From: Synergistaceae bacterium
GTDB taxonomy: Bacteria > Synergistota > Synergistia > Synergistales > Aminobacteriaceae
Direction: 5' to 3'
Assembly: GCA_031273365.1 (NCBI GenBank)
Contig: JAISSA010000021.1
Location: forward strand, 1-10,801
Length of the DNA: 10,801 bases
Shown: positions 1 through 6,681 of the stretch, piece after piece
Layout of the letters: every line of letters begins with the position of its first letter
Numbering within the stretch: position 1 is the stretch's first letter
Program-made: the position numbers and the translations under genes
The notes under the pieces: model-generated
Database searches by the model: none
The model's input: the letters and a program-made list of their open reading frames with translations, nothing else
Told to the model about the DNA's origin: nothing

Positions 1-765
1 ACCTTCTTCTCTTGCCTCTTCTTTCCAAACTTCCATAGCTTCTTCGAGGTTAAATTCCGCTGTCAGCATATTGATCACCTCCAACGCATGAGCCTGTAAA
101 AACTCGGCCAAAATGTCCCGCTCCACACAGTCTCTGACGGCACGTTCAATGGCTTCCTCCAGCGCATAGCCGGACAACAGATACCGGCGCACACTGGCGG
201 TGAAGGCGGAGTAGCCGGAAAGCGTTTTGCTCCTTTTGAGGATCTCTCCGTTAAATCCCTCGTTGATATTATAAACCGGCACAACCAGTTCCAAAACCCC
301 CCCGAACCATTCCGGAATATCGGTTTTCATAGCGCCCGTTTCACGGAAAGCGTCTGAAAGTCTCAGGTCCTTTCGTTCGGGAAAGTCGTCCCGGCCGTTG
401 TAAAAAACGTAAAACTCAGGCTTCGGTATCTTCACGAGTTTCGTCCTGTAGATCGCCCGTTTGAGTTTGGGATCGATGTTGAACAGCTTTTCATACACCT
501 GCCCAACGTAAATCAGAAACCTCACGGGCATATTTTCGCACAGCGTGCTCTGATGTTCCATCAGAACGACAAGCCGATCTTCGATGATAAACGCCGCGTC
601 GTTTCGCCGTCCCAAAAACAGAACATCGTCCAGCGTAACGATTTCGATTTCAGTATCGAGCGGATAGTTCCTGTTCGAGATGGCGTTGTAAATCTCGAGC
701 AGTCTTTTTTTGTCTTCGCACAACTTCATGAAGACGCTGTTCTTATATTCTCTGTTCACGGACAT
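1..765 (-). CDS. Rpn family recombination-promoting nuclease / putative transposase (C-terminus beyond window)
   Basis: The reverse strand stays open from an ATG at 765 to the left edge, giving 255 residues without a stop, so the 3' end is missing. The N-terminus (NREYKNSVF, then KKRLLEIYNAIS at about 19-30) is typical of the Rpn / Transposase_31 (PD-(D/E)XK) family. The nuclease core is visible: LDDVLFLGRRND at 45-56, then LMEHQST at 68-74, where E70-x-Q72 stands in for the E-x-K motif, and FYVFYNGRDDFPER at 118-131. The tail after about 200 is helical and acidic/basic (EEAIERA, EEAMEVWKEEAREE), as usual for these proteins. GGAGGG ends 9 nt before the ATG and supports this start. Known family role: DNA nucleases that promote RecA-independent recombination, often present in many copies. 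The gene is visibly more A+T-rich than its neighbours, which suggests mobility. The family call is firm; the activity is inferred. Confidence 0.88.
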   Translation of the reverse strand, partial: MSVNREYKNSVFMKLCEDKKRLLEIYNAISNRNYPLDTEIEIVTLDDVLFLGRRNDAAFIIEDRLVVLMEHQSTLCENMPVRFLIYVGQVYEKLFNIDPKLKRAIYRTKLVKIPKPEFYVFYNGRDDFPERKDLRLSDAFRETGAMKTDIPEWFGGVLELVVPVYNINEGFNGEILKRSKTLSGYSAFTASVRRYLLSGYALEEAIERAVRDCVERDILAEFLQAHALEVINMLTAEFNLEEAMEVWKEEAREEG

Positions 766-805
766 CCCGAACAACCCTCCGGCACAATGGATTTCTTTCT
801 GACAC

Positions 806-834
806 AGTTTACAGGAAAAGACTCTGCCTGGCAA
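806..834 (-). promoter_or_regulatory. Predicted sigma-70 promoter of the Rpn-family gene
   Basis: On the minus strand TTGCCA (834-829) and TAAACT (811-806) are separated by 17 bases, matching 5/6 and 4/6 of the consensus boxes. The predicted start of transcription near 799 leaves a leader of about 34 nt before the Shine-Dalgarno site and the ATG at 765. It is a pattern match only. Confidence 0.4.
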
Positions 835-950
835 CAGGGGGAACACCACTGGACTTGAGCTTTTTTGTATACCTTTCTCCCGGCCAACCTTTGCAGAATG
901 GGGACTCTGCGAAGAGAGAACTATGCACGCAAACCGGTTTCGTCCTTAAG

Positions 951-979
951 TCGACAGCAATGATTGTAACACGGATAAA
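951..979 (+). promoter_or_regulatory. Predicted promoter of the metV-metF-patB operon
   Basis: TCGACA (951-956) and GATAAA (974-979) are 17 bases apart, matching 5/6 and 4/6 of the sigma-70 boxes. A start near 986 would give a leader of about 80 nt before metV. The 766-1067 interval holds this site, the divergent Rpn promoter, an orphan Shine-Dalgarno-like AAGGAGG at 988-994 and a possible 18-codon leader ORF. I see no other gene in it. Confidence 0.35.
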
Positions 980-1014
980 AATTTCTGAAGGAGGCTTCTC
1001 ATTCCGCAACCCTT

Positions 1015-1071
1015 ATGGTATACACTTACATAGATATTTCTCAGCTCAGGGAAAGGACAGGACGTAAGTGA
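1015..1071 (+). other. Possible 18-codon leader ORF coupled to metV
   Basis: An ATG at 1015 opens a frame of 18 codons (MVYTYIDISQLRERTGRK) whose TGA at 1069-1071 overlaps the metV start GTG (1068-1070) as GTGA. This is the same type of stop/start overlap as that between metV and metF. The only strong Shine-Dalgarno site nearby (988-994) is 20 nt upstream of the ATG, which is too far to be convincing. It may be a translational-coupling leader or chance. No homolog is recognised. Confidence 0.2.
1053..1070 (+). repeat. Ribosome-binding segment of metV, first copy of a duplicated 12-mer
   Basis: AAGGACAGGACG at 1053-1064 ends 3 nt before the metV GTG and recurs exactly before metF. It contains two AGGA cores and serves as the ribosome-binding region that decides the GTG start. 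Confidence 0.6.
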
Positions 1072-1793
1072 TCATTACAGAACAAAAAAGCGGTGAAGAT
1101 CTGTTTGCCCTTCTGGGCTCGGCCCGCAGGGTCGTTCTTCTGGGCTGCTCCGAATGCGCGACGATCTGTAAAACCGGCGGAACGGAGCAGCTTCTGGAGT
1201 TCGAAAAAAAACTGAAGACACGCGGTTTGGAGGTCTCCGCACGCTGCGTTCTCAACCCCGCATGTAACGCGCAGGTCGTGAAAAAAGCACTGAAGGGCAT
1301 CAGGGAAGAACTGGCCGGGGCCGACGCCATCGTCTCCTTTTCCTGCGGCGACGGGACCCAGACCGTCGCGAAGCTCGTCGGACAAATGGAGCACACCTTC
1401 CATATCCCCGTGTACCCGGGGAACGACACCCTTTTTCTGGGCGAAACGACGCGGGCGGGGGAGTACGTCGAAGCCTGTCGGGCCTGCGGACGGTGCGAGC
1501 TGGGCTGGACCGGCGGCATATGCCCGGTCACCTGCTGCGCCAAAGGACTGCTGAACGGACCCTGCGGCGGAGCGAAAGGACGGCAGTGCGAGGTCAACGC
1601 CGACGAGGAATGCGTGTGGCTCCGCATCTGCGACCGCCTCGCGGCCATCGGGCAGCTCGATAACCTGCTGGAGATCAGGCCGCCGCGCGATTACCTGAAA
1701 AACGTGCATCCGCGTCGCCACGTCCTCGAAAGCCGTCGCAGCGCGGACAGACTGAAAGAAGCCAGAGCGAAAGAAGGACAGGACGCAAAATGA
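1068..1793 (+). CDS. metV: MetV, iron-sulfur partner subunit of methylenetetrahydrofolate reductase
   Basis: A 241-residue protein of the MetV type (methylene-THF reductase C-terminal family). In bacteria that have it, it pairs with a short MetF and passes electrons to the flavin subunit for reduction of 5,10-methylene-THF to 5-methyl-THF. The N-terminus (MIITEQK) is the usual one, which supports the GTG start. Sixteen cysteines are visible. C27, C30 and C34 lie in GCSECATIC; C60, C66 and C93 follow. C137-x2-C140-x2-C143 begins a dense C-terminal cluster with C152, C156, C157, C166 (GPCGG), C174, C182 and C188, as expected for Fe-S and/or zinc ligands. The stop overlaps the metF ATG by 4 nt, so the two are probably made in fixed ratio. 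No RnfC2 or HdrABC-type partner genes are adjacent, so the electron donor cannot be read from this window. Confidence 0.93.
   Translation: MIITEQKSGEDLFALLGSARRVVLLGCSECATICKTGGTEQLLEFEKKLKTRGLEVSARCVLNPACNAQVVKKALKGIREELAGADAIVSFSCGDGTQTVAKLVGQMEHTFHIPVYPGNDTLFLGETTRAGEYVEACRACGRCELGWTGGICPVTCCAKGLLNGPCGGAKGRQCEVNADEECVWLRICDRLAAIGQLDNLLEIRPPRDYLKNVHPRRHVLESRRSADRLKEARAKEGQDAK
1774..1792 (+). repeat. Ribosome-binding segment of metF, second copy of the duplicated 12-mer
   Basis: AAGGACAGGACG at 1774-1785 lies in the last codons of metV, 4 nt before the metF ATG. It is identical to 1053-1064 before metV, although here it is read in a different frame as part of the MetV C-terminus. Confidence 0.6.
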
Positions 1794-2671
1794 GTATGCT
1801 GAGCGAGGTCCTCAAAATAGACCGTTTCGCGGTCACGGCGGAGTTCGCTCCGCCCAAGGGGACGGACATGGATCATATGCGCGTCTGCGTCCGTCTGGCA
1901 AAAGGGCGCATCCACGCGGCAAACGTGACGGATTTCCAGAGCGCCGTCATGCGCATCTCCTCCCTGACGGCCTGCAAGGTCGTTATGGACGAGGGAGTCG
2001 AGCCCGTCATACAGATCACGGGGCGAGACCGCAACCGCATCGCCATCCAGGGAGAGCTGCTGTCGGCGGGGGTGCTCGGGATAAAAAACCTTCTGGCGGT
2101 CACGGGGGACCATCCGAAGATGGGCGATCACCCCAACGCGATGCCGGTTTACGATCTGGATTCCGTCGGGATCCTGCAGGTCGCGACCACCTTCATGAGC
2201 GGACGGGATCTGGAGGGCAACAGCCTGAACGGCCGCATCGAATTTTTCCCCGGGGCCGCCGTCTCGCCGACGCGCCAGACCATGATGCCGCAGATTATGA
2301 AAATGCGGAAAAAAATCACCGCGGGCGCTCGATTCTTCCAGACACAGGCGGTCTTCGATCTCGACCTGCTGCGGGAGTTTCGCAGGCTCACAACTCCGTT
2401 CGACGTTCCCGTGCTGGCGGGCATCGTGCTGCTGAAGTCGGCGGGCATGGCGCGCTTCATGAATCGAGCCATACCCGGTGTCGAGATCCCCGAGGGCATC
2501 ATCGCGAGGATGGACAGATTTGTGGGCAAGGAACGCATGAACGAGGGAATCCGCCTTGCGGGCGAGATGATTCGCACGATCAGGGACGAGAATCTCGCCG
2601 ACGGCGTGCACATCATGGCCATCGGGGCGGAGGAACGCCTCGGACAGATTCTGGACGAGGCCGGCCTGTAA
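1790..2671 (+). CDS. metF: Methylenetetrahydrofolate reductase, short MetF type
   Basis: A 293-residue (beta/alpha)8-barrel flavoprotein that reduces 5,10-methylene-THF to 5-methyl-THF for methionine synthesis or the methyl branch of the Wood-Ljungdahl pathway. Family marks in order: TAEFAPP at 16-22 with E18 matching the catalytic acid of E. coli MetF; LLAVTGDHP at 101-109 with D107 at the position that contacts the flavin; and GARFFQTQAVFD at 179-190 with Q184 matching the folate-binding glutamine. The length is that of bacterial MetF, with no eukaryotic-type regulatory domain. The ATG overlaps the metV TGA (ATGA). A second in-frame ATG at 1796 is possible but further from the ribosome-binding site. 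Pairing with MetV suggests reducing power comes through Fe-S centres rather than, or as well as, directly from NADH; that is inference. Confidence 0.95.
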   Translation: MSMLSEVLKIDRFAVTAEFAPPKGTDMDHMRVCVRLAKGRIHAANVTDFQSAVMRISSLTACKVVMDEGVEPVIQITGRDRNRIAIQGELLSAGVLGIKNLLAVTGDHPKMGDHPNAMPVYDLDSVGILQVATTFMSGRDLEGNSLNGRIEFFPGAAVSPTRQTMMPQIMKMRKKITAGARFFQTQAVFDLDLLREFRRLTTPFDVPVLAGIVLLKSAGMARFMNRAIPGVEIPEGIIARMDRFVGKERMNEGIRLAGEMIRTIRDENLADGVHIMAIGAEERLGQILDEAGL

Positions 2672-2698
2672 AATACATGACGAAAGGATATGACTACT

Positions 2699-3895
2699 AT
2701 GGGATATGACTTTACATACGACTTTGACGAGATCATCGATCGACGCCGCACGAACAGCTCAAAATGGGACACTGTCCCGGGGGCGGATGTCGGGGTGAAT
2801 TATCCCGTCGATGATCTGTTGCCCCTCTGGGTTGCGGACATGGATTTTCGCGCCGCTCCGGAAATCACGGAGGCACTGGCCGAGAAGGTGAAACACGGCA
2901 TCTTTGGTTACCCGATCGTGCCCGAATCCTGCTACGACGCCATCGTCGAGTGGGAGGAGAAACGCCACGGCTGGCACATCGAGAAGGAGTGGATTCGGCT
3001 CGCTCCGGGCGCGGTCCCCGCGGCGCACATGGCCGTACAGGCGTACTGCCAGACCGGCGACCAGGTTATCGTGCAGCGACCCGTCTACTATCCCTTCTTC
3101 CGCACTATCCTCAACAACGGCGCGCAGATCGTCAACAATCCCCTGAAAATCTCCGGCGACAGCTACGAAATCGACTTCGACGACCTCGAGCGTCAGGCGG
3201 CCCATCCCCGGACGACGTTCTTCATCCTCTGCAATCCCCATAACCCGGTGGGACGCGTATGGCGCCGCGACGAACTCGAACGGACGGGCGAAATCTGCGC
3301 GGCCCACGACGTCCTCGTGCTGGTCGACGAGCTGCACTGCGACATCGTTATGCCGGGATACAGACATACCCCCTTCGCCGCCATCAACTCCACGTGCCGG
3401 GATAACTCCGTCATCGTCATCGCGCCCAGCAAAACCTTCAACCTGGCCGGACTGGTGGGAACGGTGGTGGTCATCCCCAACAGACGCCTGCGTCAGCGAT
3501 TTGAAAATATTTTGACGCAAAACAGCGTCGGACGCCCCAATATGTTCGCGATCGCGGGCATGGAAGCGGCCTATCGCCACGGAGGAAAGTGGTTTGACGA
3601 AGCCCTGAAGTATATTCACGGCAACTACGAGTTTCTCGTGAACCACCTGCGCGAAAACCTGCCCCAGGTGAAGCCCTTCAGGCTGGAGGGGACCTATCTG
3701 GCGTGGCTGGACTTCCGCGCGCTGGAGACGGACCCGGACAGGCTGCAAAAACGGATGCTGACGGAGGCGAAGGTCTGGCTCGACGAGGGAAAGATCTTCG
3801 GGCCGGAGGGCAACGGTTTTGAACGCATCGTGCTGGCCTGCCCCCGCAGCATACTGAAGGAAGCTCTGGATCGCATCGCGGGCGCGTTTCGCTAA
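2699..3895 (+). CDS. patB: PLP-dependent C-S lyase of the MalY/PatB type (cystathionine beta-lyase-like aminotransferase)
   Basis: A fold-type I PLP enzyme of the MalY/PatB branch, typically a cysteine-S-conjugate or cystathionine beta-lyase giving homocysteine (or a thiol), pyruvate and ammonia. Numbered from an upstream ATG at 2690 (three residues longer), the marks are: YDFDEIIDRRRTNSSKW near the N-terminus; PLWVADMDF at 45-53; FGYP at 72-75; CNPHNPVGRVW at 181-191 with the cofactor-binding asparagine; VDELHCD at 212-218 with D213 for the pyridine nitrogen; and APSKTFNLAGL at 245-255 with K248 as Schiff-base lysine. AAAGGA at 2683-2688 is 10 nt from the ATG at 2699 but only 1 nt from the one at 2690, so 2699 is preferred. 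It follows metF after 27 nt. Together they could supply both homocysteine and methyl-THF for methionine. The true substrate cannot be decided from sequence alone. Confidence 0.88.
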   Translation: MGYDFTYDFDEIIDRRRTNSSKWDTVPGADVGVNYPVDDLLPLWVADMDFRAAPEITEALAEKVKHGIFGYPIVPESCYDAIVEWEEKRHGWHIEKEWIRLAPGAVPAAHMAVQAYCQTGDQVIVQRPVYYPFFRTILNNGAQIVNNPLKISGDSYEIDFDDLERQAAHPRTTFFILCNPHNPVGRVWRRDELERTGEICAAHDVLVLVDELHCDIVMPGYRHTPFAAINSTCRDNSVIVIAPSKTFNLAGLVGTVVVIPNRRLRQRFENILTQNSVGRPNMFAIAGMEAAYRHGGKWFDEALKYIHGNYEFLVNHLRENLPQVKPFRLEGTYLAWLDFRALETDPDRLQKRMLTEAKVWLDEGKIFGPEGNGFERIVLACPRSILKEALDRIAGAFR

Positions 3896-3901
3896 TCTCC
3901 T

Positions 3902-3957
3902 CGGGGCTCCGCCCCGAACCCCGCTCAAGGGCTTCAAGCCCTTGAGAATCCCTTTTT
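3902..3957 (+). terminator. Double-hairpin terminator after the metV-metF-patB operon
   Basis: Two perfect hairpins lie just after the patB stop. CGGGGC (3902-3907) pairs with GCCCCG (3911-3916) around a 3-nt loop. CTCAAGGGC (3924-3932) pairs with GCCCTTGAG (3938-3946) around TTCAA. A run of five T at 3953-3957 follows. The convergent gene's stop is only a few bases further on, so the hairpins may also end transcription from the other side, though no T-run is seen in that direction. Confidence 0.75.
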
Positions 3958-3963
3958 AGCTCG

Positions 3964-4758
3964 CTATCGCGCGGGGACGATCTCTCCCATCCAGTAGTAA
4001 CCCCACGCGATCGCCTGCTGCGACAGAACAGGCACGTCGGCCTCGTACCAGATAAATTTGTTGTGGTTCACCATCTGCGTCAGGGCATACAGGTTTTCCC
4101 TCAGAACGTCGATGGGACGCTGCCCCTCGCGCGCCGTCAGTTGATGCCAGACACGCCCGTTCCAGGCGTAAATCACCCTGGGGCGGTTTCCTTTCCACGC
4201 CAGGGGCACGACGGGCTTGTGAAGAATCCCCACACGATCGACGCTCGGCTTCCAGTTCCCCAGCGCCATGAATCGGCTGTTGAAAAACCAGTCCGGAACG
4301 TAGGTCGAGGTCGCATTCGTATTCGCATTCGCGTAAACCTCGCCCCGGGGCTGGCGAACGGCTACCCCCGGGCCGGCGGTCTGAGGCAGCGTCGTGACCG
4401 AAGATACCTGTACGGAACGCGTCCAGGGCGACAGCCCCGCCAGCGAGGGAATGACCGACCCCACGATGTAGCCGGTCGGCCTCAGAACGGGCCCGGAATA
4501 CGTCCCGTACACCCATACGCCGTCCCCGTTCTTCGTCACGGGATATCCGTCAAAGGTCGCATACCAGTCTTTGGGCATGTCGTAGGGTTTATACACGTAA
4601 AACTGCATTCCCGCGTAGGTCGGCTGCGCGACCAGCAGCGGTTCCGCAACGTACACCTTTGCCGAGGCCGGCGCGCATAAAAAAAACAGAAGAGACAGGC
4701 AAAGAGCCCGAATCAGACGATACTTCCATTTTACACTCACTGAAAGGCTTGTAGTCAC
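3964..4758 (-). CDS. Exported protein of unknown function, aromatic-rich (third gene of secretory operon)
   Basis: I do not recognise this family. With a GTG start at 4758 it is 264 residues and begins with a clear signal peptide: basic WKYRLIR, a hydrophobic stretch at about 17-29, and cleavage expected after ASA at 33. The start is chosen because AGGAG in the end of the upstream gene lies 10 nt before this GTG; a longer in-frame start at 4833 would put a long arginine-rich extension before the signal peptide. The mature part is rich in Trp, Tyr and Pro (MQFYVYKPYDMPKDWY at 51-66, GDGVWVYGTY at 78-87, IYAWNGRVWHQL at 196-207, WGYYWMGEIVP at 252-262). It has an Asn/Thr/Ala spacer around 143-151, no membrane segment after the signal, and no cysteine in the mature chain. 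It starts 7 nt after the TPR gene, so a joint periplasmic or surface role is likely. Confidence 0.8.
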   Translation of the reverse strand: MTTSLSVSVKWKYRLIRALCLSLLFFLCAPASAKVYVAEPLLVAQPTYAGMQFYVYKPYDMPKDWYATFDGYPVTKNGDGVWVYGTYSGPVLRPTGYIVGSVIPSLAGLSPWTRSVQVSSVTTLPQTAGPGVAVRQPRGEVYANANTNATSTYVPDWFFNSRFMALGNWKPSVDRVGILHKPVVPLAWKGNRPRVIYAWNGRVWHQLTAREGQRPIDVLRENLYALTQMVNHNKFIWYEADVPVLSQQAIAWGYYWMGEIVPAR

Positions 4759-4765
4759 TGACAGA

Positions 4766-5494
4766 TCACTCCTGTTCTTCTTCGAATTCCGGCGGCGGCG
4801 GTGGAACGTAGACCGGCGGCTGCGTCGCGTCATTCTGAGTCGCGGACGGCTCCGGCGGAACGTAAATCGGCGCCTTCGGCATTTCCGGATCGACGGCGGG
4901 CCGACCCGGCCGGACTGCCGCCTCCGGCGCGTCCGGAGGGATGATCGTCACGCCGTGATCGCTCGTTGGGATCGGGTAGACGCGCGCCGGGCGCAGAGGA
5001 TCCCACAGAGGCTTTCGTTCCCCGTCGTCGGGCCACGTCACGACGCGCGACAGGGGAGGAAGCAGGGGGTCCAGCTCCAGAGCCTTCGTGTAGAAAAACT
5101 GCGCCTGCTGAAACTCCCCCATCCGCTCGTGAACGACGCCGTACCAATACCATGCCCAGGGATTGCGGCGCTCCTCCTGCACGGCCTTTTGCAGCCACGG
5201 ACGAGCCTGCATGTACCGTTCCTGTTCCAGCAGGCCCCTCCCCCGCTCGAGCGAGGTTGGCTGCGGGACCGCAGGAGGCTTTCTGACCCGGGGGCGCGTC
5301 GTTTTTTTTCTTTTGACGGCCGGTTTTTTGATCGGCGCCCTGCGGACGGTCCTTTTTTCGGCCGGCGGGACAGGAACGTCGGCGGAGACATCTCCGTTGG
5401 CGCAGCCTTCCGGGACAAAAGAAAACAGCGTGCACACAAAAACACACGTCAGAGCCGTGAACCCGATGAGCCGTTTTGCGTTTTTCATGTTCAT
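4766..5494 (-). CDS. Exported TPR-repeat protein with basic linker and proline-rich acidic tail
   Basis: A 242-residue protein with an N-terminal signal sequence (MNMKNAKRLI, then a hydrophobic core to about 27). C31 sits in PEGCANG, which is not a good lipobox, so ordinary cleavage is more likely than lipidation. Residues 47-75 form a Lys/Arg/Pro-rich linker. One to two tetratricopeptide units follow at about 83-142 (RGLLEQERYMQARPWLQKAV; WAWYWYGVVHERMGEFQQAQ; FFYTKALELDP), suggesting a protein-binding scaffold. The C-terminus carries two related proline motifs, IYVPPEP (210-216) and VYVPPPPPEFEEEQE (228-242). It begins 5 nt after the upstream gene and ends 7 nt before the next. An ATG two codons later (5488) is an equally possible start. 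The function is unknown; its place in the operon suggests it bridges the other two exported proteins. Confidence 0.82.
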   Translation of the reverse strand: MNMKNAKRLIGFTALTCVFVCTLFSFVPEGCANGDVSADVPVPPAEKRTVRRAPIKKPAVKRKKTTRPRVRKPPAVPQPTSLERGRGLLEQERYMQARPWLQKAVQEERRNPWAWYWYGVVHERMGEFQQAQFFYTKALELDPLLPPLSRVVTWPDDGERKPLWDPLRPARVYPIPTSDHGVTIIPPDAPEAAVRPGRPAVDPEMPKAPIYVPPEPSATQNDATQPPVYVPPPPPEFEEEQE

Positions 5495-5499
5495 GTCGC

Positions 5500-6558
5500 T
5501 CAGCTCGCCGGCCCGGTCGTTTTTATGACCACGTCCTTCAAACGGACAGGTTCCTTTTTATTGTCCCTGATGACGCGTACCACGGCGTTTTTCTCCTGCA
5601 CGGAGACCACCCTGACCTTCCCGATCGTCTGAGGCATCACGACCACCGGATGTTCGGGGTCGACGGTGACGTAGGTGTCGCCGCGCACGACATCGAGAAC
5701 GTCACCCACGCGAATCGCGTCGCTGCGCCCCAGAGAGATGATGTATTCCCGCCTTTTACGCGTGGATTGCGCCGTGGGCGAGATAATCCGCCCTGCCGTC
5801 GCAAACGACGGAGAAAAACTGTCGTCGCCGTTTTCGACCGAATCGGGATCGTTACGCCGAATGACGTTGGAGACCTGCCCCATCGCCTCGTGGTAACCCT
5901 CCTCGATCGCGTTTTTGATGGATTGCCAGTGAGAGGTACCCGAAAACTGCTGCCACGTGGGGCGGCTCATTCTCTGTCCCTTATCGGAAACTCTGGTCAG
6001 CCCCAGCGGGTCGAGGCCATCTTTGAATGGAAGAGTCAGCGGCACAATCAGCGTGTCGATCCAGAACAGTCCGTCGTCGCCGGGGTTGAACGTGTATCGG
6101 GTGGATTTGCCGGCGGCGACGCGCGTGGCGAACCGCTCTCCGTCGACCGTGTCGTAAATCTTCATGCGCAGGGCGACCCGGCCCGTCTCGACCGTCCCGC
6201 TGATCTCGCGCTCCTTCATTCTCGCGTTGTAAAGCTCCATCTGCAGCGCCATGTCTTCGTCCCGATAAGGCTGACTCAGCCATCGATTCATGCCGTTTTC
6301 GTCGAGGACCGTCACGTCGATCAGGGGCGAGTTATAAAAAAGCGTGGCCAGGTACTCCGTCATTTTCTGTTCGAGAACGCTGTAAGGATAATATTTACTC
6401 TGCCAGACCTCCAGGTCCGTCTGATTCTCCGTAGGAAACAGCACGACAGAAAGCCGCCGCGGTTCCTGAGCCCCGGCCGAGTGCGCGAACGCCAGCCAAA
6501 GCGCCAGAAACGACAATCCTACTCCCGCAATGCAGCACGTCTTTTTTTTCCAGCTCAC
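5500..6558 (-). CDS. Exported protein, distantly FlgT/CsgG-like (first gene of secretory operon)
   Basis: With a GTG start at 6558 the protein is 352 residues and opens with MSWKKK, a hydrophobic core and a clean signal-peptidase site after AGA at 30. GGGAG 8 nt upstream favours this over a TTG start at 6573. The mature N-terminus (RLSVVLFPTENQTD at 35-48, then EQKMTEYLATLF) resembles the beta-strand/helix opening of CsgG/TolB/LpoB-type periplasmic domains. The C-terminal part (about 255-345: GRIISP, YIISLGRSDAIRVGDVLDVVRG, IGKVRVVSVQEKNAVVRVI) looks like the small beta-barrel domain of FlgT-like proteins, with the usual GDVLDV turn. Both similarities are by eye and weak. A middle segment (about 110-170) is predicted beta-rich. 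It leads a three-gene unit with gaps of 5 and 7 nt. A role in the cell envelope or in a secretion or flagellar accessory structure is inference. Confidence 0.78.
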   Translation of the reverse strand: MSWKKKTCCIAGVGLSFLALWLAFAHSAGAQEPRRLSVVLFPTENQTDLEVWQSKYYPYSVLEQKMTEYLATLFYNSPLIDVTVLDENGMNRWLSQPYRDEDMALQMELYNARMKEREISGTVETGRVALRMKIYDTVDGERFATRVAAGKSTRYTFNPGDDGLFWIDTLIVPLTLPFKDGLDPLGLTRVSDKGQRMSRPTWQQFSGTSHWQSIKNAIEEGYHEAMGQVSNVIRRNDPDSVENGDDSFSPSFATAGRIISPTAQSTRKRREYIISLGRSDAIRVGDVLDVVRGDTYVTVDPEHPVVVMPQTIGKVRVVSVQEKNAVVRVIRDNKKEPVRLKDVVIKTTGPAS

Positions 6559-6622
6559 GCGAGTCACTCCCAAATTTTTATTTCACACTTTTTATTTATC
6601 GGCACTTTGCAGCAAAAACTTT

Positions 6623-6650
6623 GCTTTAAACCTGGATTCAAACTTATCAA
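6623..6650 (-). promoter_or_regulatory. Weak promoter candidate for the exported-protein operon
   Basis: On the minus strand TTGATA (6650-6645) is followed after 16 bases by TAAAGC (6628-6623). The -35 box is good and the -10 box poor (3/6). The stretch from here to the GTG at 6558 is A/T-rich. A nearby TTTGCAGCAAA palindrome (6607-6617) may or may not matter. Confidence 0.25.
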
Positions 6651-6681
6651 AATCCGAAAGCATGGGATACGTTTTTTATCA

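Noticed and set aside
766..945. In-frame upstream extension of the Rpn gene with a CKLC...HC pattern
   Set aside because: The frame is open to 945, but relatives start at the NREYKNSVF region, the ATG at 765 has a good ribosome-binding site, and a promoter lies inside the extension. The Cys pattern is probably chance.
553..1009. Plus-strand 101-codon and minus-strand 66-codon frames at 553-858 and 809-1009
   Set aside because: The first mirrors the Rpn-family gene codon for codon. The second lies in the intergenic region with no ribosome-binding site or family and overlaps predicted promoters.
855..1067. 70-codon plus-strand frame directly before metV
   Set aside because: It starts at TTG without a Shine-Dalgarno site, has no recognised family, and would cover the predicted promoter of the operon. 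The shorter 1015-1071 leader frame is the better candidate.
1041..2611. Long open frames on the minus strand opposite metV and metF (226, 200 and 306 codons)
   Set aside because: They lie antisense to clearly recognised genes, have Arg/His/Pro/Ala-rich compositions typical of G+C-rich shadow frames, and match no family.
2759..3937. 392-codon minus-strand frame opposite the PatB-type gene
   Set aside because: It is antisense to a gene with full PLP-enzyme motifs, carries no recognisable motif, and its composition is that of a mirror frame.
4759..4833. Arg/Lys/Ser-rich N-terminal extension of the 264-residue exported protein
   Set aside because: It would bury the signal peptide and overlap the end of the TPR gene; the GTG at 4758 has a proper Shine-Dalgarno site.
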